Source: an uncultured Allomuricauda sp.
GTDB taxonomy: Bacteria > Bacteroidota > Bacteroidia > Flavobacteriales > Flavobacteriaceae
Length of the DNA: 64,000 nucleotides
Assembly: GCF_947258355.1 (NCBI RefSeq)
Contig: NZ_CAMYIC010000063.1
Coordinates: 103,873 to 167,872, forward strand
Direction: 5' to 3'
Part shown: positions 17,253 through 27,100 of the stretch, piece by piece
Numbering within the stretch: the first letter of the stretch is position 1
Layout: every line of letters starts with the position of its first letter
Position numbers and translations under genes: made by a program
Notes under the pieces: model-generated
The model's database searches: none
The model's input: only the letters and a program-made list of their open reading frames with translations
Told to the model about the DNA's origin: nothing

Positions 17253-19520
17253 CTATTTTAGTGTGAATGTTTCCGATAGTTGAGCATCGGAATTTGTTCC
17301 TACAAACACTTCAAATTTCCCAGCCTCGGAAACAAATTCAAGTTGGCTATTGTAGAATTTCAGATCATTTGGAGCTAAAGTAATGGTCACTTCCTTGCTC
17401 TCCCCTTTCTTCAATGGTATTTTATGAAAGCCTTTTAACTCACGTCTTGGTGGGGTAATGCTCCTGACCACGTCTCTCAGATACAATTGCACCACTTCTT
17501 CCCCATCGTAATTGCCCGTATTGGTAACAGTCACTTTTGCAGCAATACCCTCTCCCTGCCTGATTTCATTTTTGTTCAACTTGAGATTGGAATATTCGAA
17601 TGTAGTATAGCTCAGCCCATACCCAAAAGGCAATAGTGGAGCGTTGGGTACGTCCAAATAATTGGTTTTGAACTTTTCAAAAGTACCGTCTTTGGGGCCG
17701 GGTCTGCCGGTAGTCTTTACACTATGATAAATGGGTATCTGCCCCACGTTTCTAGGCCATGTGGCCGTTAATTTTCCCGATGGGTTGTAATTGCCGAAAA
17801 GCACATCTGCAATCGCATTGCCCGCTTCAACGCCTGGGTGCCAAACCTGTAAAATGGCCACCGGCAATTCGAATTCTTCCGGAATGGTCAGCGGTCTTCC
17901 GCTCATTAGCACCAAGGCAACTGGTTTTCCTGTTTCCACGAGAGCTCTGATTAATTTCTTTTGACTTTCCGGAATTGAAATATCAGTACGACTGGACGAT
18001 TCCCCGCTCATTTCGGTCGCTTCGCCCACGACTGCCACAATAACATCGGAAGTATTGGCCACATCAACTGCCTCTTGCAGCATGTCTTCAGGTGTACGTT
18101 CGTCAATTGCTATTCTGGGCCCAAACACGTTCACACGTTTGGCAAACCCAGGGTCATCGGAAATATTGGCCCCTTTTGTATATTTAATGCTGGAATTCGG
18201 TGCTACATTTTTTAATCCTTCCAAAATGGTTACTGCCAAACTCAAATCCCCGGTAGGTGCCCAGGTTCCCAGCATATTTTCCCTACTGTGGGCCAAGGGT
18301 CCGATCAATGCTATTTTCTTATTTGTTCGAATGGGCAATATGCCTTTTTCATTTTTCAACAATACAAAGGAGCGTGCAGCAAGTTTTCTTGCCAACTCCC
18401 TATGTTCCTGGGTGAGAATATCCCTTTCAGGTCGTTTGGTGTCCAAATAGCGGTAGGGATCGTCAAAAAGTCCGGAGATATATTTGGCTTCCAATACTCT
18501 TCTACAAGCATTGGTAATATCTTCCTCCGTTACTTTCCCTTCGTCCAATGACTGCTTTAAAGTGGTCAAAAAACCTTCGCCCACCATATCCATATCCAAC
18601 CCGGCCTTCAGTGCCAAAGTTGATACCGCTTGTAGGTCACCCAGCCCATGGGCCACCATTTCGTTCAACGATGTATAGTCCGAGACCACAAAGCCATCAA
18701 AACCCCATCGATCTCGTAGCAAGTCCGTAAGCAACCACTTGTTTCCGGTAGCAGGAACTCCATCCACATCATTAAACGAAGTCATCACACTGACTGCGCC
18801 GGCATCAATTGCGGCATGATAGGGAGGCAAATACTGGTTGAACATTTTGATTTTACCCATATCCACGGTATTATAATCCCGGCCCGCCTGTGATGCACCA
18901 TACAGGGCAAAATGTTTTACACAGGCCAGCATGGTGTTGGCGGCTGATAAATCACTTCCTTGGTACCCCTTTACCATGGCCTCTGCAATCTTCGATCCCA
19001 AATAGGGATCTTCCCCTGCCCCTTCGGCCATACGTCCCCAACGTGGGTCTCTTGCAATATCCACCATTGGGGAAAAATTCCAGTTGATACCATCTGCGGT
19101 AGCTTCCTTTGCTGCCATTTGAGCGGCCTTCCGTACCAATTCCATGTCCCAACTAGAGGATAGTCCAAGAGGAATAGGATAAACGGTTCGATATCCATGG
19201 ATCACGTCTGACCCAATCAACAATGGAATGCCCAAACGGCTTTGGTTTACCGCAAGTTCTTGGGCCACCCTGACTTTTTCGGGACCTGCTACACCAAAAA
19301 GCCCTCCTACTTCTCCTGCTTTGATCTTAGCTTCCACATTTTCACTGACCACAGCACCTGTGGCCACCCCCCCGCCCGGTGTCAGTAAGTTCAGTTGGCC
19401 AATTTTTTCCTCAATGGTCATTTTTTCTAGTAGTTGCTCCACTTGAGGTATTCGTTTTTGGGCATTGGCTCCAAAAAAAGCTAATCCCATAAAAGCGATA
19501 AGTAGTTTTTTACAGTACAT
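17253..19520 (-). CDS. bglX: Exported GH3 beta-glucosidase (BglX-like)
   Basis: A 755-residue periplasmic glycoside hydrolase family 3 enzyme. The start at 19520 gives MYCKKLLIAFMGLAFFGANAQ, a clear signal peptide; an in-frame start at 19586 overlaps the upstream gene and is unlikely. The (beta/alpha)8 domain has GSDVIHGYRTVYPIPLGL, RDPRWGRMAEGAGEDP, CVKHFALYG and the nucleophile D281 in GFVVSDYTS. The alpha/beta sandwich (SFVLLKNEKGILPI to FGNYNPSGKL) and the C-terminal fibronectin-like domain complete the family order. It is the last gene of the beta-glucan operon and would cut oligosaccharides to glucose. GH3 enzymes specific for beta-1,2-glucooligosaccharides are known in Bacteroidota, which fits the GH144 neighbours. 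Confidence 0.9.
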   Translation of the reverse strand: MYCKKLLIAFMGLAFFGANAQKRIPQVEQLLEKMTIEEKIGQLNLLTPGGGVATGAVVSENVEAKIKAGEVGGLFGVAGPEKVRVAQELAVNQSRLGIPLLIGSDVIHGYRTVYPIPLGLSSSWDMELVRKAAQMAAKEATADGINWNFSPMVDIARDPRWGRMAEGAGEDPYLGSKIAEAMVKGYQGSDLSAANTMLACVKHFALYGASQAGRDYNTVDMGKIKMFNQYLPPYHAAIDAGAVSVMTSFNDVDGVPATGNKWLLTDLLRDRWGFDGFVVSDYTSLNEMVAHGLGDLQAVSTLALKAGLDMDMVGEGFLTTLKQSLDEGKVTEEDITNACRRVLEAKYISGLFDDPYRYLDTKRPERDILTQEHRELARKLAARSFVLLKNEKGILPIRTNKKIALIGPLAHSRENMLGTWAPTGDLSLAVTILEGLKNVAPNSSIKYTKGANISDDPGFAKRVNVFGPRIAIDERTPEDMLQEAVDVANTSDVIVAVVGEATEMSGESSSRTDISIPESQKKLIRALVETGKPVALVLMSGRPLTIPEEFELPVAILQVWHPGVEAGNAIADVLFGNYNPSGKLTATWPRNVGQIPIYHSVKTTGRPGPKDGTFEKFKTNYLDVPNAPLLPFGYGLSYTTFEYSNLKLNKNEIRQGEGIAAKVTVTNTGNYDGEEVVQLYLRDVVRSITPPRRELKGFHKIPLKKGESKEVTITLAPNDLKFYNSQLEFVSEAGKFEVFVGTNSDAQLSETFTLK

Positions 19521-19546
19521 GCTCAGGTTGTTTTGACTTTGATATT

Positions 19547-20341
19547 CTATTTTGAAATTGTTTTTTTCTTGTGGGAAAACAACCATGGTAATAAATCCGG
19601 TTCAGCAAATGCAGGGTCCCAACTATTATGATTGGCAAAATCATACATGGTAAATTTAGGATGTACACCCTCTTTCAACAAAGCGGAAACCATTTCTATT
19701 GACTGTAATGGGTGCACAACATTATCTTGCGCGCCATGAAATACCCATAATGGTGTATTTTTTGCATAAACGGAAACGGATTCAGGTTCACCTCCACCAC
19801 AAATTGGTATTGCTGCAGCAAAGGTGTCCGGTTTTCTGTTTAATAATTCAAAGGTTCCCATGCCTCCCATGGAAAGCCCCATCAAATAAACTTGATCATC
19901 TTTGGTATACGGTTCCTCAATAGTGGTTTCGAGCAAATCCATTACCATTTCCAAGGGTTTCGTGGGCCCTTGGTTGTATTTAAAATCCAAACTAATCGGA
20001 TACGAACTTCTATCCACATCCACATTTGCCCAGTAACTGTCTCCTGTGCACTGGGGAAATATCACAATTGCCGGGTATCGCTCCTGCAAATAATCGGTAG
20101 CGAACAATTTGGCGCCATTCATCAGTTGCTTTTCATTGTCATTTCCGCGCTCACCAGCTCCATGGAGAAAAAGCACTACAGGATAGTTTCCATCCTCTTT
20201 AAAATTCTTGGGGTACATAATGCGATATCTTAGCGTATCGTTTCCTTCTATGAGCATTTCAGCTTCATACTTTGATTGCCATTGTGCAGAAACCATGGCA
20301 CAGGCTAAAAACATTAAGATAAAAGTCAACCGTTTTTTCAT
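19547..20341 (-). CDS. Exported alpha/beta hydrolase (esterase, CE1/LpqC-like)
   Basis: A 264-residue secreted esterase-like protein with signal peptide MKKRLTFILMFLACAMVSAQ. It shows the oxyanion motif FLHGAGERGNDN, the nucleophile elbow G-L-S157-M-G-G, an acid in FHGAQDNVVH and a histidine in DFANHNSWDPAF. This layout matches phospholipase/carboxylesterase-like proteins (peptidase S9/CE1 clan) common in glycan loci, where they remove acyl groups. It begins 1 base after the upstream GH144 stop and precedes the GH3 start by 26 bases, so it is an integral operon member. The substituent removed from the glucan (acetyl, succinyl or other) cannot be told from sequence; cyclic beta-glucans can carry such groups. 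Confidence 0.85.
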   Translation of the reverse strand: MKKRLTFILMFLACAMVSAQWQSKYEAEMLIEGNDTLRYRIMYPKNFKEDGNYPVVLFLHGAGERGNDNEKQLMNGAKLFATDYLQERYPAIVIFPQCTGDSYWANVDVDRSSYPISLDFKYNQGPTKPLEMVMDLLETTIEEPYTKDDQVYLMGLSMGGMGTFELLNRKPDTFAAAIPICGGGEPESVSVYAKNTPLWVFHGAQDNVVHPLQSIEMVSALLKEGVHPKFTMYDFANHNSWDPAFAEPDLLPWLFSHKKKTISK

Positions 20342-20342
20342 T

Positions 20343-21719
20343 TCAAAATCCTAGTTTGGTCAAACCAGCTTGAACATCTTCGTTACCCATAAACAAGTTC
20401 CAAAGCAAACCGGTTCGATAGTTTTCAATCATGATGATCTGCGGTCCTTGATCTATGGCCAAATAGCCCTCAGCTACCCAATCATATTCTGGGCTAAAGG
20501 CATCATAAAACCCTGCCGGACCCAACAAATCATCCCTGTTCCTATAAAAAAAATGCATTGCATCCAAAGACTCCTTTGGTGAATAGGGAATAGAACTTAT
20601 CGCTGCCGTTGGTGATATTACGCCAATATCGTTACTCGGACTATGGGCATTGTAACCAATTGTTCCATCGTTGTTTCGGGAATAGCTGGCCGTTAACCCC
20701 CAGCAATCTTTACCATAATCTTGAAAACTGTCCGGATTAGCAACGCAGTATTCATAATTGATCATGGTATGGTTTACGTTAACGTCCCAATAATTGACAT
20801 AATCATCGGACAGATTATGCGGATCTAACCCCAAATAAGAGTAATGCGCCCAAAATAAAGGGCCTCCAAATTGCTCCGAGCCATTATGCTTTACCAAAAG
20901 CGGATAACCGTATTGGGTGTTCCCCGATTGGATTCCTCCACCAGAGGCCCAACCATTGGTATACACTTCTTTTTCGATTCCAAAATCCGGTGATGCTGCC
21001 GCCATCACGTATGAGATCAACACTTCGTTATATCCTTTTAGTTGGAAATTTATATCAAAGCCATGATTGGGGCTCCAGTGCCAATACAATACATTTTGAT
21101 TTTGAGTGTACCAACCCCATTCCACTCCTTTCCAGAGGTCATCGGCCTGTTGGGACAAATTCTGTTCCTCATCCGAACCATTCTTAAAATATTCCTTGAT
21201 GCAAATAAGCCCTTGGGCCAAAAAAGCAGTTTCTACCAGATCACCTCCATCATCCAAATCGCTAAAAGGAATCACGGCACCTGTCGAACCATTGATCCAA
21301 TGTGACCAAGCTCCATGGAAACGATCGGCATTTTCCAAAAAATCCAAGAGAGTGGTCAAGCGTTCCACACCTTCCGTCCTTGAAATAAACCCCCTTTCGA
21401 TTCCTACCAAAATGGCCATGAGACCAAATCCCGTACCTCCGGTGGTCACAACGCCTTCACTATTACCAGGATCATTGGGATGATACCTTTCCCTTGCCCC
21501 ACCTGAGCTGGTATCGGCAAAATCCCAAAAATATTTAAAGGTGGTTTCTTGGGTCAGATCCAATAATTCCTCGTCCGTAATTGTAGGTTCCTCATCGTCA
21601 TCATCGGAGCCATTGCCTGGAAGTTCCGGTGCTGTGGGCACGTAGGTGTAATCGTCCCCTTCCCCGCAGGATGAAATCAGTGCGGCGAAGAGAACTAGAT
21701 ATAATGCTTTTTTAATCAT
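20343..21719 (-). CDS. GH144 family lipoprotein (endo-beta-1,2-glucanase type)
   Basis: A 458-residue lipoprotein with lipobox I-S-S-C18 and an acidic, proline-rich linker up to residue 50. The rest is the (alpha/alpha)6-barrel glycoamylase-like domain (PF10091): TTFKYFWDFADTSSGGARERY, VVTTGGTGFGLMAILVGIERGFISR, FLENADRFHGAWSHWI, GDLVETAFLAQGLI, VLYWHWSPNHGFDINF, WAHYSYLGLDP, DCWGLTASYS and YLAIDQGPQIIMIENYRTGLLW. Characterised members of GH144 are endo-beta-1,2-glucanases. The gene overlaps the previous GH144 gene by 4 bases (ATGA), so the two paralogues are translationally coupled. Surface endo-cleavage is the likely role; exact linkage specificity needs assay. Confidence 0.9.
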   Translation of the reverse strand: MIKKALYLVLFAALISSCGEGDDYTYVPTAPELPGNGSDDDDEEPTITDEELLDLTQETTFKYFWDFADTSSGGARERYHPNDPGNSEGVVTTGGTGFGLMAILVGIERGFISRTEGVERLTTLLDFLENADRFHGAWSHWINGSTGAVIPFSDLDDGGDLVETAFLAQGLICIKEYFKNGSDEEQNLSQQADDLWKGVEWGWYTQNQNVLYWHWSPNHGFDINFQLKGYNEVLISYVMAAASPDFGIEKEVYTNGWASGGGIQSGNTQYGYPLLVKHNGSEQFGGPLFWAHYSYLGLDPHNLSDDYVNYWDVNVNHTMINYEYCVANPDSFQDYGKDCWGLTASYSRNNDGTIGYNAHSPSNDIGVISPTAAISSIPYSPKESLDAMHFFYRNRDDLLGPAGFYDAFSPEYDWVAEGYLAIDQGPQIIMIENYRTGLLWNLFMGNEDVQAGLTKLGF

Positions 21720-23089
21720 TTTGCAGGTTCCATATTTGGGCTTTCAAAACCCAATTTCATTAGGCCTTTTTGCACTTCTTCGTTGGCCATGAACAATTTC
21801 CAGAACAGTCCGCTTCGGTAATTCTCAATCATTACAGGAATGGGACCTTGGTCTATGGCCAAATACCTTGGTAGATACCAATCGTCTTCTATACTAAAAG
21901 CGTCGTAAGGACCATATTTGCCAATTAGGCTATCCTGTTCGTTGTACATGGACCTCAAAAACTGTTTGCTCTCTTCTGGAGTATACGGCATGGAAGAAAG
22001 GGCTGCGGTAGGCGAAATCACACCCAAGTCCGCTTCTGGACGGTGCCCGGCATATCCTTTTATGGAATAGCTAGAGGTCAAGCCCCAGCAATCTTCGCCG
22101 TATCCTTCGTAATCCTTTGGATTATCGACACAGTATTTATAATGAATCAAGGCGTGGTTACGGTTCAACTTCCAATAATCCCCAAATTGATCTTTAAGAC
22201 CTTTTGGATTCAAGCCCAAATAGGAATAATGTGCCCAAAATAATGGTCCTACGGGCGCATCGCTATGCTCATAGTGATTGAGTTCTGTTTCTAGTCCATA
22301 ATAGGTGGTGTCTTGGGAGATTTCACCCTCACCGGCCCAACCTATTTCATAGACGGACCTATCAATGGAATGTGTTGGCGAAGCTGCAGCCAAAACGTAC
22401 ATAATGAGAGCTTCGTTATAGCCGCCTACGGGAAAGTTCATTTCCCATTGGTATTCGGGGCTCCAATGCCAGTACAGGACATCTTCGCCATTTTTGGTGT
22501 ACCAGTCCCATTCTACGCCTTCCCAAAGTTCTTGTATTTTTTCCGCCAATTGCTGTTCGCGCTCGTTCCCATGTTGAAAAAAGGCTTTAACAGTTAACAA
22601 TCCTTGAACCAAAAAGGCAGTTTCCACCAAATCACCACCATTATCTTTAGTGCTAAATGGGGTTACTTCGCCCGAGGGCAACAACCAATGTGGCCATGCT
22701 CCATGAAAACGATCGGCGTTTTCCAAAAAATTGACAATGCGTTCGTAGCGCTCCAAGGCTTGCTCGCGAGAAATAAACCCTCTTTCCACACCTACCAAAA
22801 TGGCCATGAGTCCAAACCCAGAGCCTCCAGTGGTTATGATGTCCTTATCGTGGTTGGGATACACCCCGTCCAAATGTATACGTTCCCTTGCCAATCCTGA
22901 AATGGGTTCAGCTCCTTCCCAAAAATAATTGAAGGTTTGGTACTGCACGGAGTCCAATAGTGCCTTATCTGCGATGGCCAAGCTATCCTTATTTATTTCT
23001 GATGCTTTTTTTGCCTCTTCTTTAGTTTTTTGGCCATTGCACCCTACAAGTAAAGTGGCAATGGCCAATGGAATCAAAATTAACTTCAT
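21716..23089 (-). CDS. GH144 family lipoprotein, second paralogue
   Basis: A 457-residue lipoprotein (lipobox L-V-G-C17) with the same (alpha/alpha)6 domain as its neighbour. Shared marks are YFWEGAEPISGLARERIH, TTGGSGFGLMAILVGVERGFISR, FLENADRFHGAWPHWL, WHWSPEYQWEMNFPVGGYNEALI, WAHYSYLGLNP, DCWGLTSSYS and YLAIDQGPIPVMIENYRSGLFW. The linker after the lipid anchor is shorter and basic rather than acidic, which hints at a periplasm-facing anchor, whereas the paralogue's acidic stretch suggests surface exposure. That division of labour (surface endo-cut, periplasmic second cut) is inference. It follows the LamG gene by 50 bases. Confidence 0.9.
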   Translation of the reverse strand: MKLILIPLAIATLLVGCNGQKTKEEAKKASEINKDSLAIADKALLDSVQYQTFNYFWEGAEPISGLARERIHLDGVYPNHDKDIITTGGSGFGLMAILVGVERGFISREQALERYERIVNFLENADRFHGAWPHWLLPSGEVTPFSTKDNGGDLVETAFLVQGLLTVKAFFQHGNEREQQLAEKIQELWEGVEWDWYTKNGEDVLYWHWSPEYQWEMNFPVGGYNEALIMYVLAAASPTHSIDRSVYEIGWAGEGEISQDTTYYGLETELNHYEHSDAPVGPLFWAHYSYLGLNPKGLKDQFGDYWKLNRNHALIHYKYCVDNPKDYEGYGEDCWGLTSSYSIKGYAGHRPEADLGVISPTAALSSMPYTPEESKQFLRSMYNEQDSLIGKYGPYDAFSIEDDWYLPRYLAIDQGPIPVMIENYRSGLFWKLFMANEEVQKGLMKLGFESPNMEPAK

Positions 23090-23139
23090 ATAACTAAACT
23101 AACTAACTCAAATATGCTAAAGTGCTACCTTAAAGCACA

Positions 23140-25512
23140 TTAATTATTCATGATTTCTTGAATCTCCTCTTGTGTCAATGTTCTATCAAATAGATATAGA
23201 TCATCGATATAACTTAGATCGGACAGGTGGTTCCACCCGATAAAGTTAGGTGCACCCGAACCAATCGACAGGATAGAACAGTTTTCCCAACTTATGGTTT
23301 TTCCATCCATGTCCCCTGTATTCACCACGGGTTCTCCGTTCAAATAAATAAGTGTTTCGGTTTCTGTAACGGTAAAGGCTACGTGCACCCATTCGTCCAA
23401 AGTCGCATCGATAACATCACCATCGTTCCAAACATCACCTGCATCTGTACCTAGATGCAGTTTGATACGCTGCTCGTCGGCACTTCCTTCCCTAATCAAC
23501 CTGAAGCCTGCAGATAAATCGTTATCTGTTCCGTTCATTGGAGGACTCACCGTTAAAATTCCGGCCCTATCCGGGTCGGAATTGACCTTGTACCAGAAAG
23601 CTCCACTGAATTGATTGTTGAACAATCCATCCATCGGGAAGGTGAGATACGAATCCGTAGCACCTGCGAAGGCATCGCTACCTACAGCACTTTCCCCAGC
23701 AAAACCTGGAGAACCTACAACGGTACCCTCTTCGCCCGAGTTGTCATCAATATTGCTCCCATCAAAAGGCATGTAAAGTGTGGAACCATAATTTATTGGC
23801 GCAACCTCTCCGCCATAAACTTCGGCTACTTCTTCTGGAGAGAGTGCTTTACTGTAGAACCTTAGATCATCGATGATACTGTTATCGGATGCATGGCCCC
23901 AATAATCGAAGGTCGGTCCACCCGCACCTATGGTGAAGGTATCACAGCCCGTCCAATCAATCGGCGCCGACATGGCTGATGACAGTACTTCGGTTCCATT
24001 TAAATAGATGATGTTTTCGCTGTTTGATATGGTAAAGGCAATATGTACCCATTCACCGGCATTTACATCAATCACATCTCCATCGTTCCAGCTTTCTCCA
24101 CTCCCTGTTCCTACATTTAATTTGATGCGCTGTTCGTCGGCATTTCCTTCTCGGAACAATCGGAATCCTTGGAAACGATCGGCCGCATCATCACCTATGG
24201 TGATAATTCCCGCTCTATCCGGAGTGGCATCTACTTTGTACCAGAACGATCCACTGAATTCTGAACTCATCAACCCTTCTGCTGGATAGTTGATATAGGA
24301 ATCGGTTGCTCCCAAATAGGCTTGTTCCCCTACTTGACTTTCTTCGGTGAAGCTTGGTGAACCAACGGTACTAGCTGCTTTGCTTCCAATCAAATCAATA
24401 TAATCCCCGTCAAAAGGCATATATAGGGATTCGCCATCGTACTGAGGGATGTACGGATTGGCAGCATTCATCATAATTTGAACATCGCTCTGCGTCAATG
24501 CTTTGTCGAATATGCGAAGTTCGTCCATCTGACTGGCATCGTAACCGTGGCCCCAATAATCAAAGGTTGGACCTCCTGCTCCAATATGCAATTCCTCACA
24601 ACCTGTCCAATCGATCGGTGCGGGCAAATCCGCAGTCAACATTTCAACCCCATTAAAGTAGATTGTACTCTGGGTTTGTGAAATAGACACAGCAACGTGC
24701 ACCCATTCGCCTGCAGTTACATCTATTACACCGCCATCGTTCCAACTTTCAGCACCACCTGTACCTACATTAACCTTAATCCTCTGTTCGTTGGCATCGC
24801 CTTCTCGGAACAATCGGAATCCTTGGTTTCTATCATCCGCATTGTCCCCTACAACCAATATACCTGCCCTATCCGGTGTTGAATTGACCTTGTACCAAAA
24901 AGCTGCACTGAATTCATCACTCTTTAAGTTTTCCATTGGAAAAGTCAGATATGAATCTGCAGCACCTTGGAATGCATCGGCACCCAAGAAGGCATCTCCG
25001 GCAAAACCGGGATTACCTACCTCACCTGCTTCTTCAAAACTGATAAAATCCATATAATCTGCATTGAATGGCATATAGAGGACCTCTCCATCAAATTGAG
25101 CGCTATATGGAGCCAGTTTGGCAAAGTTTACCTCTTGGGTCGTTGTTTTGCCTTCGGCATCGGTAGCCGATACCGCAACTGTGTGCTCTCCATTGCCCAA
25201 TCCATCGTAGGTTACCTCTTCCAATACAATCCTGTAATCTTTAAAAGCATTGAATGTGGCTATTTGGGAACCATCCATGGATACGGTTACGTTGACCACT
25301 TCAATATCGTCCGTTACCTCAAAAGCTATATCTATTGAAGTTTCTTCTTCAAATGGCATAAGCTCCACACCTTCGGTAGGATACGTTATATTGATTTGTG
25401 GTGCTGTTTCATCCACTCCGGCATCGACGGCCGTGATGGGATCTATTCCCTCGTTACATGAAACTACCAGCAAGGCCAGTAGCATCATTATGGATTTAAC
25501 TATATATTTCAT
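23140..25512 (-). CDS. Lipoprotein with three LamG-like domains (putative surface glycan-binding protein)
   Basis: A 790-residue lipoprotein (lipobox V-V-S-C19) in the position usually held by a surface glycan-binding protein, directly after SusD. Residues about 35-130 form an Ig-like module (TAPQINITYPTEGVEL to GNGEHTVAVSATDAEGKTTT). Three LamG/concanavalin-like domains follow at roughly 140-345, 350-565 and 575-788. Each repeats LYMPF, DSYLTFP-type, FWYKV, DRAGI, GFRL-REG-ADEQRIK, GTG/GTD, WNDG-VID, WVHVA, IYLNG and a closing IDDL/MDEL-R-F-KAL. The repeats are so alike that they point to recent internal duplication. There are no obvious catalytic residues; binding of the beta-glucan at the cell surface is inferred from position. 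Confidence 0.85.
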   Translation of the reverse strand: MKYIVKSIMMLLALLVVSCNEGIDPITAVDAGVDETAPQINITYPTEGVELMPFEEETSIDIAFEVTDDIEVVNVTVSMDGSQIATFNAFKDYRIVLEEVTYDGLGNGEHTVAVSATDAEGKTTTQEVNFAKLAPYSAQFDGEVLYMPFNADYMDFISFEEAGEVGNPGFAGDAFLGADAFQGAADSYLTFPMENLKSDEFSAAFWYKVNSTPDRAGILVVGDNADDRNQGFRLFREGDANEQRIKVNVGTGGAESWNDGGVIDVTAGEWVHVAVSISQTQSTIYFNGVEMLTADLPAPIDWTGCEELHIGAGGPTFDYWGHGYDASQMDELRIFDKALTQSDVQIMMNAANPYIPQYDGESLYMPFDGDYIDLIGSKAASTVGSPSFTEESQVGEQAYLGATDSYINYPAEGLMSSEFSGSFWYKVDATPDRAGIITIGDDAADRFQGFRLFREGNADEQRIKLNVGTGSGESWNDGDVIDVNAGEWVHIAFTISNSENIIYLNGTEVLSSAMSAPIDWTGCDTFTIGAGGPTFDYWGHASDNSIIDDLRFYSKALSPEEVAEVYGGEVAPINYGSTLYMPFDGSNIDDNSGEEGTVVGSPGFAGESAVGSDAFAGATDSYLTFPMDGLFNNQFSGAFWYKVNSDPDRAGILTVSPPMNGTDNDLSAGFRLIREGSADEQRIKLHLGTDAGDVWNDGDVIDATLDEWVHVAFTVTETETLIYLNGEPVVNTGDMDGKTISWENCSILSIGSGAPNFIGWNHLSDLSYIDDLYLFDRTLTQEEIQEIMNN

Positions 25513-25536
25513 CTTGTGCTGTTTATTTAGTTAGTT

Positions 25537-27087
25537 TTAGTCATTGCTACTACTGCCGCCCAAGGATGGAAGAGCATCTACCTGAGCTTGAGGATATGGT
25601 AATAGTTCTTTATCCGCTGTAAAGGTTCTACCGTCGTAGCTCAGTTCTGAATAATTGTCCAAGCGGATCATATCGTAATAGCGAATTCCCCACTCCATAC
25701 CTAGTTCGGCGAATTTCTCATCCATCACATCACTGGAGGAAACTCCTGACAATGAAGGCATTCCCGCTCTATTACGAACAAGGTTCACCGCTTGGTCCGC
25801 TGTCATTCCGGAGCCACTGGCGCCACGGGTCAAGGCTTCGGCATACATCAGCAATATTTCGGCATAGCGCATCACGATCATATTTTTGCCGCCACCGTAA
25901 TCATTTCGTTGGTCCGTAAGTTGCACGGAGGGCAGGTAGTGCTTACCACTGGAGAACAAAGCCCTGGCATAGTCATTGATCACATCGCCATCTCTTGTTG
26001 TGTTATTTACAAAAGAGGGAAGTGTTGCATAATTGGGGTCGGTTTGCAATTCGGCAATTCCTCGGTCTGTCCAAAGAACACTGGTTTCCAATCGGACAGC
26101 TTCTTCCCTGTCCAACATAAATTTGATGAACTTCATACTTGGTTCATAAAAGCCCCATCCGTCGGAGGCATTTTCTCGGGCAGGGGTCCAACCCTGTGGT
26201 CCAAATGGTGCATATAGATGATAAAAGGTATCCCCTGTACTGGAACCATAATCGGAAAACTGTAGTTCGAACAAGCTTTCGTCACTCAGTTCCCCTGGTT
26301 TTTTGAACAGGCTATAAAAATCGGGATATAATGAAAATTTATTGGAGTTGATAATTGCGGCACAGGCATCTGCCATACCTTGATAATCTTCCATTTCCAT
26401 GTGAGCCATGGCTTTTAGGGCATAGGCCGTGTAGCGTGTTACACCACCGGGAATGTCCGTCCTTTCATTGGGCCTTAAGTTGGGCAATAACGGAATGGCC
26501 TCGTCCATTTGATCGGAGATATACTGCATGATCTCTTCCTTGGTGGCCGGTCCATTGGCAATCTCGGCATCCGGCTGTGTCGATTCTATGATAAATACAT
26601 CGCTCCAAACCCTCGCCAAATTAAAGTGTAACCACGCCCGCATTACTTTTATTTCAGCAATGTACTGATCTGCGGTTGCCTTTTCACTTTCATCAGCGAA
26701 ATCCTTGAAATTCTCGATCAATTCAATCTCCGTGTTCAATTGGACAATATCTCCATAATGCACATTCCATAAAGAGTTGTACATCCAATAGCCTTGGGCA
26801 TACACATAGTTATCAGTATCCGCAAAAGGTTGTTGATCACCAAGTCCTCCTGCATTTACATCGTCCCCGCGAACGGAAAGCAATAAAGGTTCCTCCCATC
26901 CCCTTGTAGCAATCACATAATAGGAACCGATCAATGCTTGAACCATATCCTCGGTTGCCGAGTAATCCAGGTCATCAGCGTTAAGCTGTCCTTCTATGTC
27001 ATCGAATTTGTCCGTACATGATTGGATAACGAGTATTGCAATCAGGACAAATACAATTTTATATAATAGGTTATTATTACGTTTCAT
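25537..27087 (-). CDS. SusD/RagB-type outer membrane lipoprotein (beta-glucan locus)
   Basis: A 516-residue surface lipoprotein, lipobox I-Q-S-C24. The start at 27087 (MKRNNNLLYKIVFVLIAIL) is preferred over an in-frame start at 27120 that overlaps the SusC end. SusD marks: ALIGSYYVIATRGWEEPLL, an early helix pair with AEIKVMRAWLHFNLARVWSDV, RYTAYALKAMAHMEMEDY, MRYAEILLMYAEALTRG, VNLVRNRAGMPSLSG and WGIRYYDMIRLDNYSEL. It begins 13 bases after the SusC stop. Ligand, by context, is a beta-glucan fragment generated by the GH144 enzymes. Confidence 0.92.
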   Translation of the reverse strand: MKRNNNLLYKIVFVLIAILVIQSCTDKFDDIEGQLNADDLDYSATEDMVQALIGSYYVIATRGWEEPLLLSVRGDDVNAGGLGDQQPFADTDNYVYAQGYWMYNSLWNVHYGDIVQLNTEIELIENFKDFADESEKATADQYIAEIKVMRAWLHFNLARVWSDVFIIESTQPDAEIANGPATKEEIMQYISDQMDEAIPLLPNLRPNERTDIPGGVTRYTAYALKAMAHMEMEDYQGMADACAAIINSNKFSLYPDFYSLFKKPGELSDESLFELQFSDYGSSTGDTFYHLYAPFGPQGWTPARENASDGWGFYEPSMKFIKFMLDREEAVRLETSVLWTDRGIAELQTDPNYATLPSFVNNTTRDGDVINDYARALFSSGKHYLPSVQLTDQRNDYGGGKNMIVMRYAEILLMYAEALTRGASGSGMTADQAVNLVRNRAGMPSLSGVSSSDVMDEKFAELGMEWGIRYYDMIRLDNYSELSYDGRTFTADKELLPYPQAQVDALPSLGGSSSND

Positions 27088-27100
27088 CACAATTTTATTT

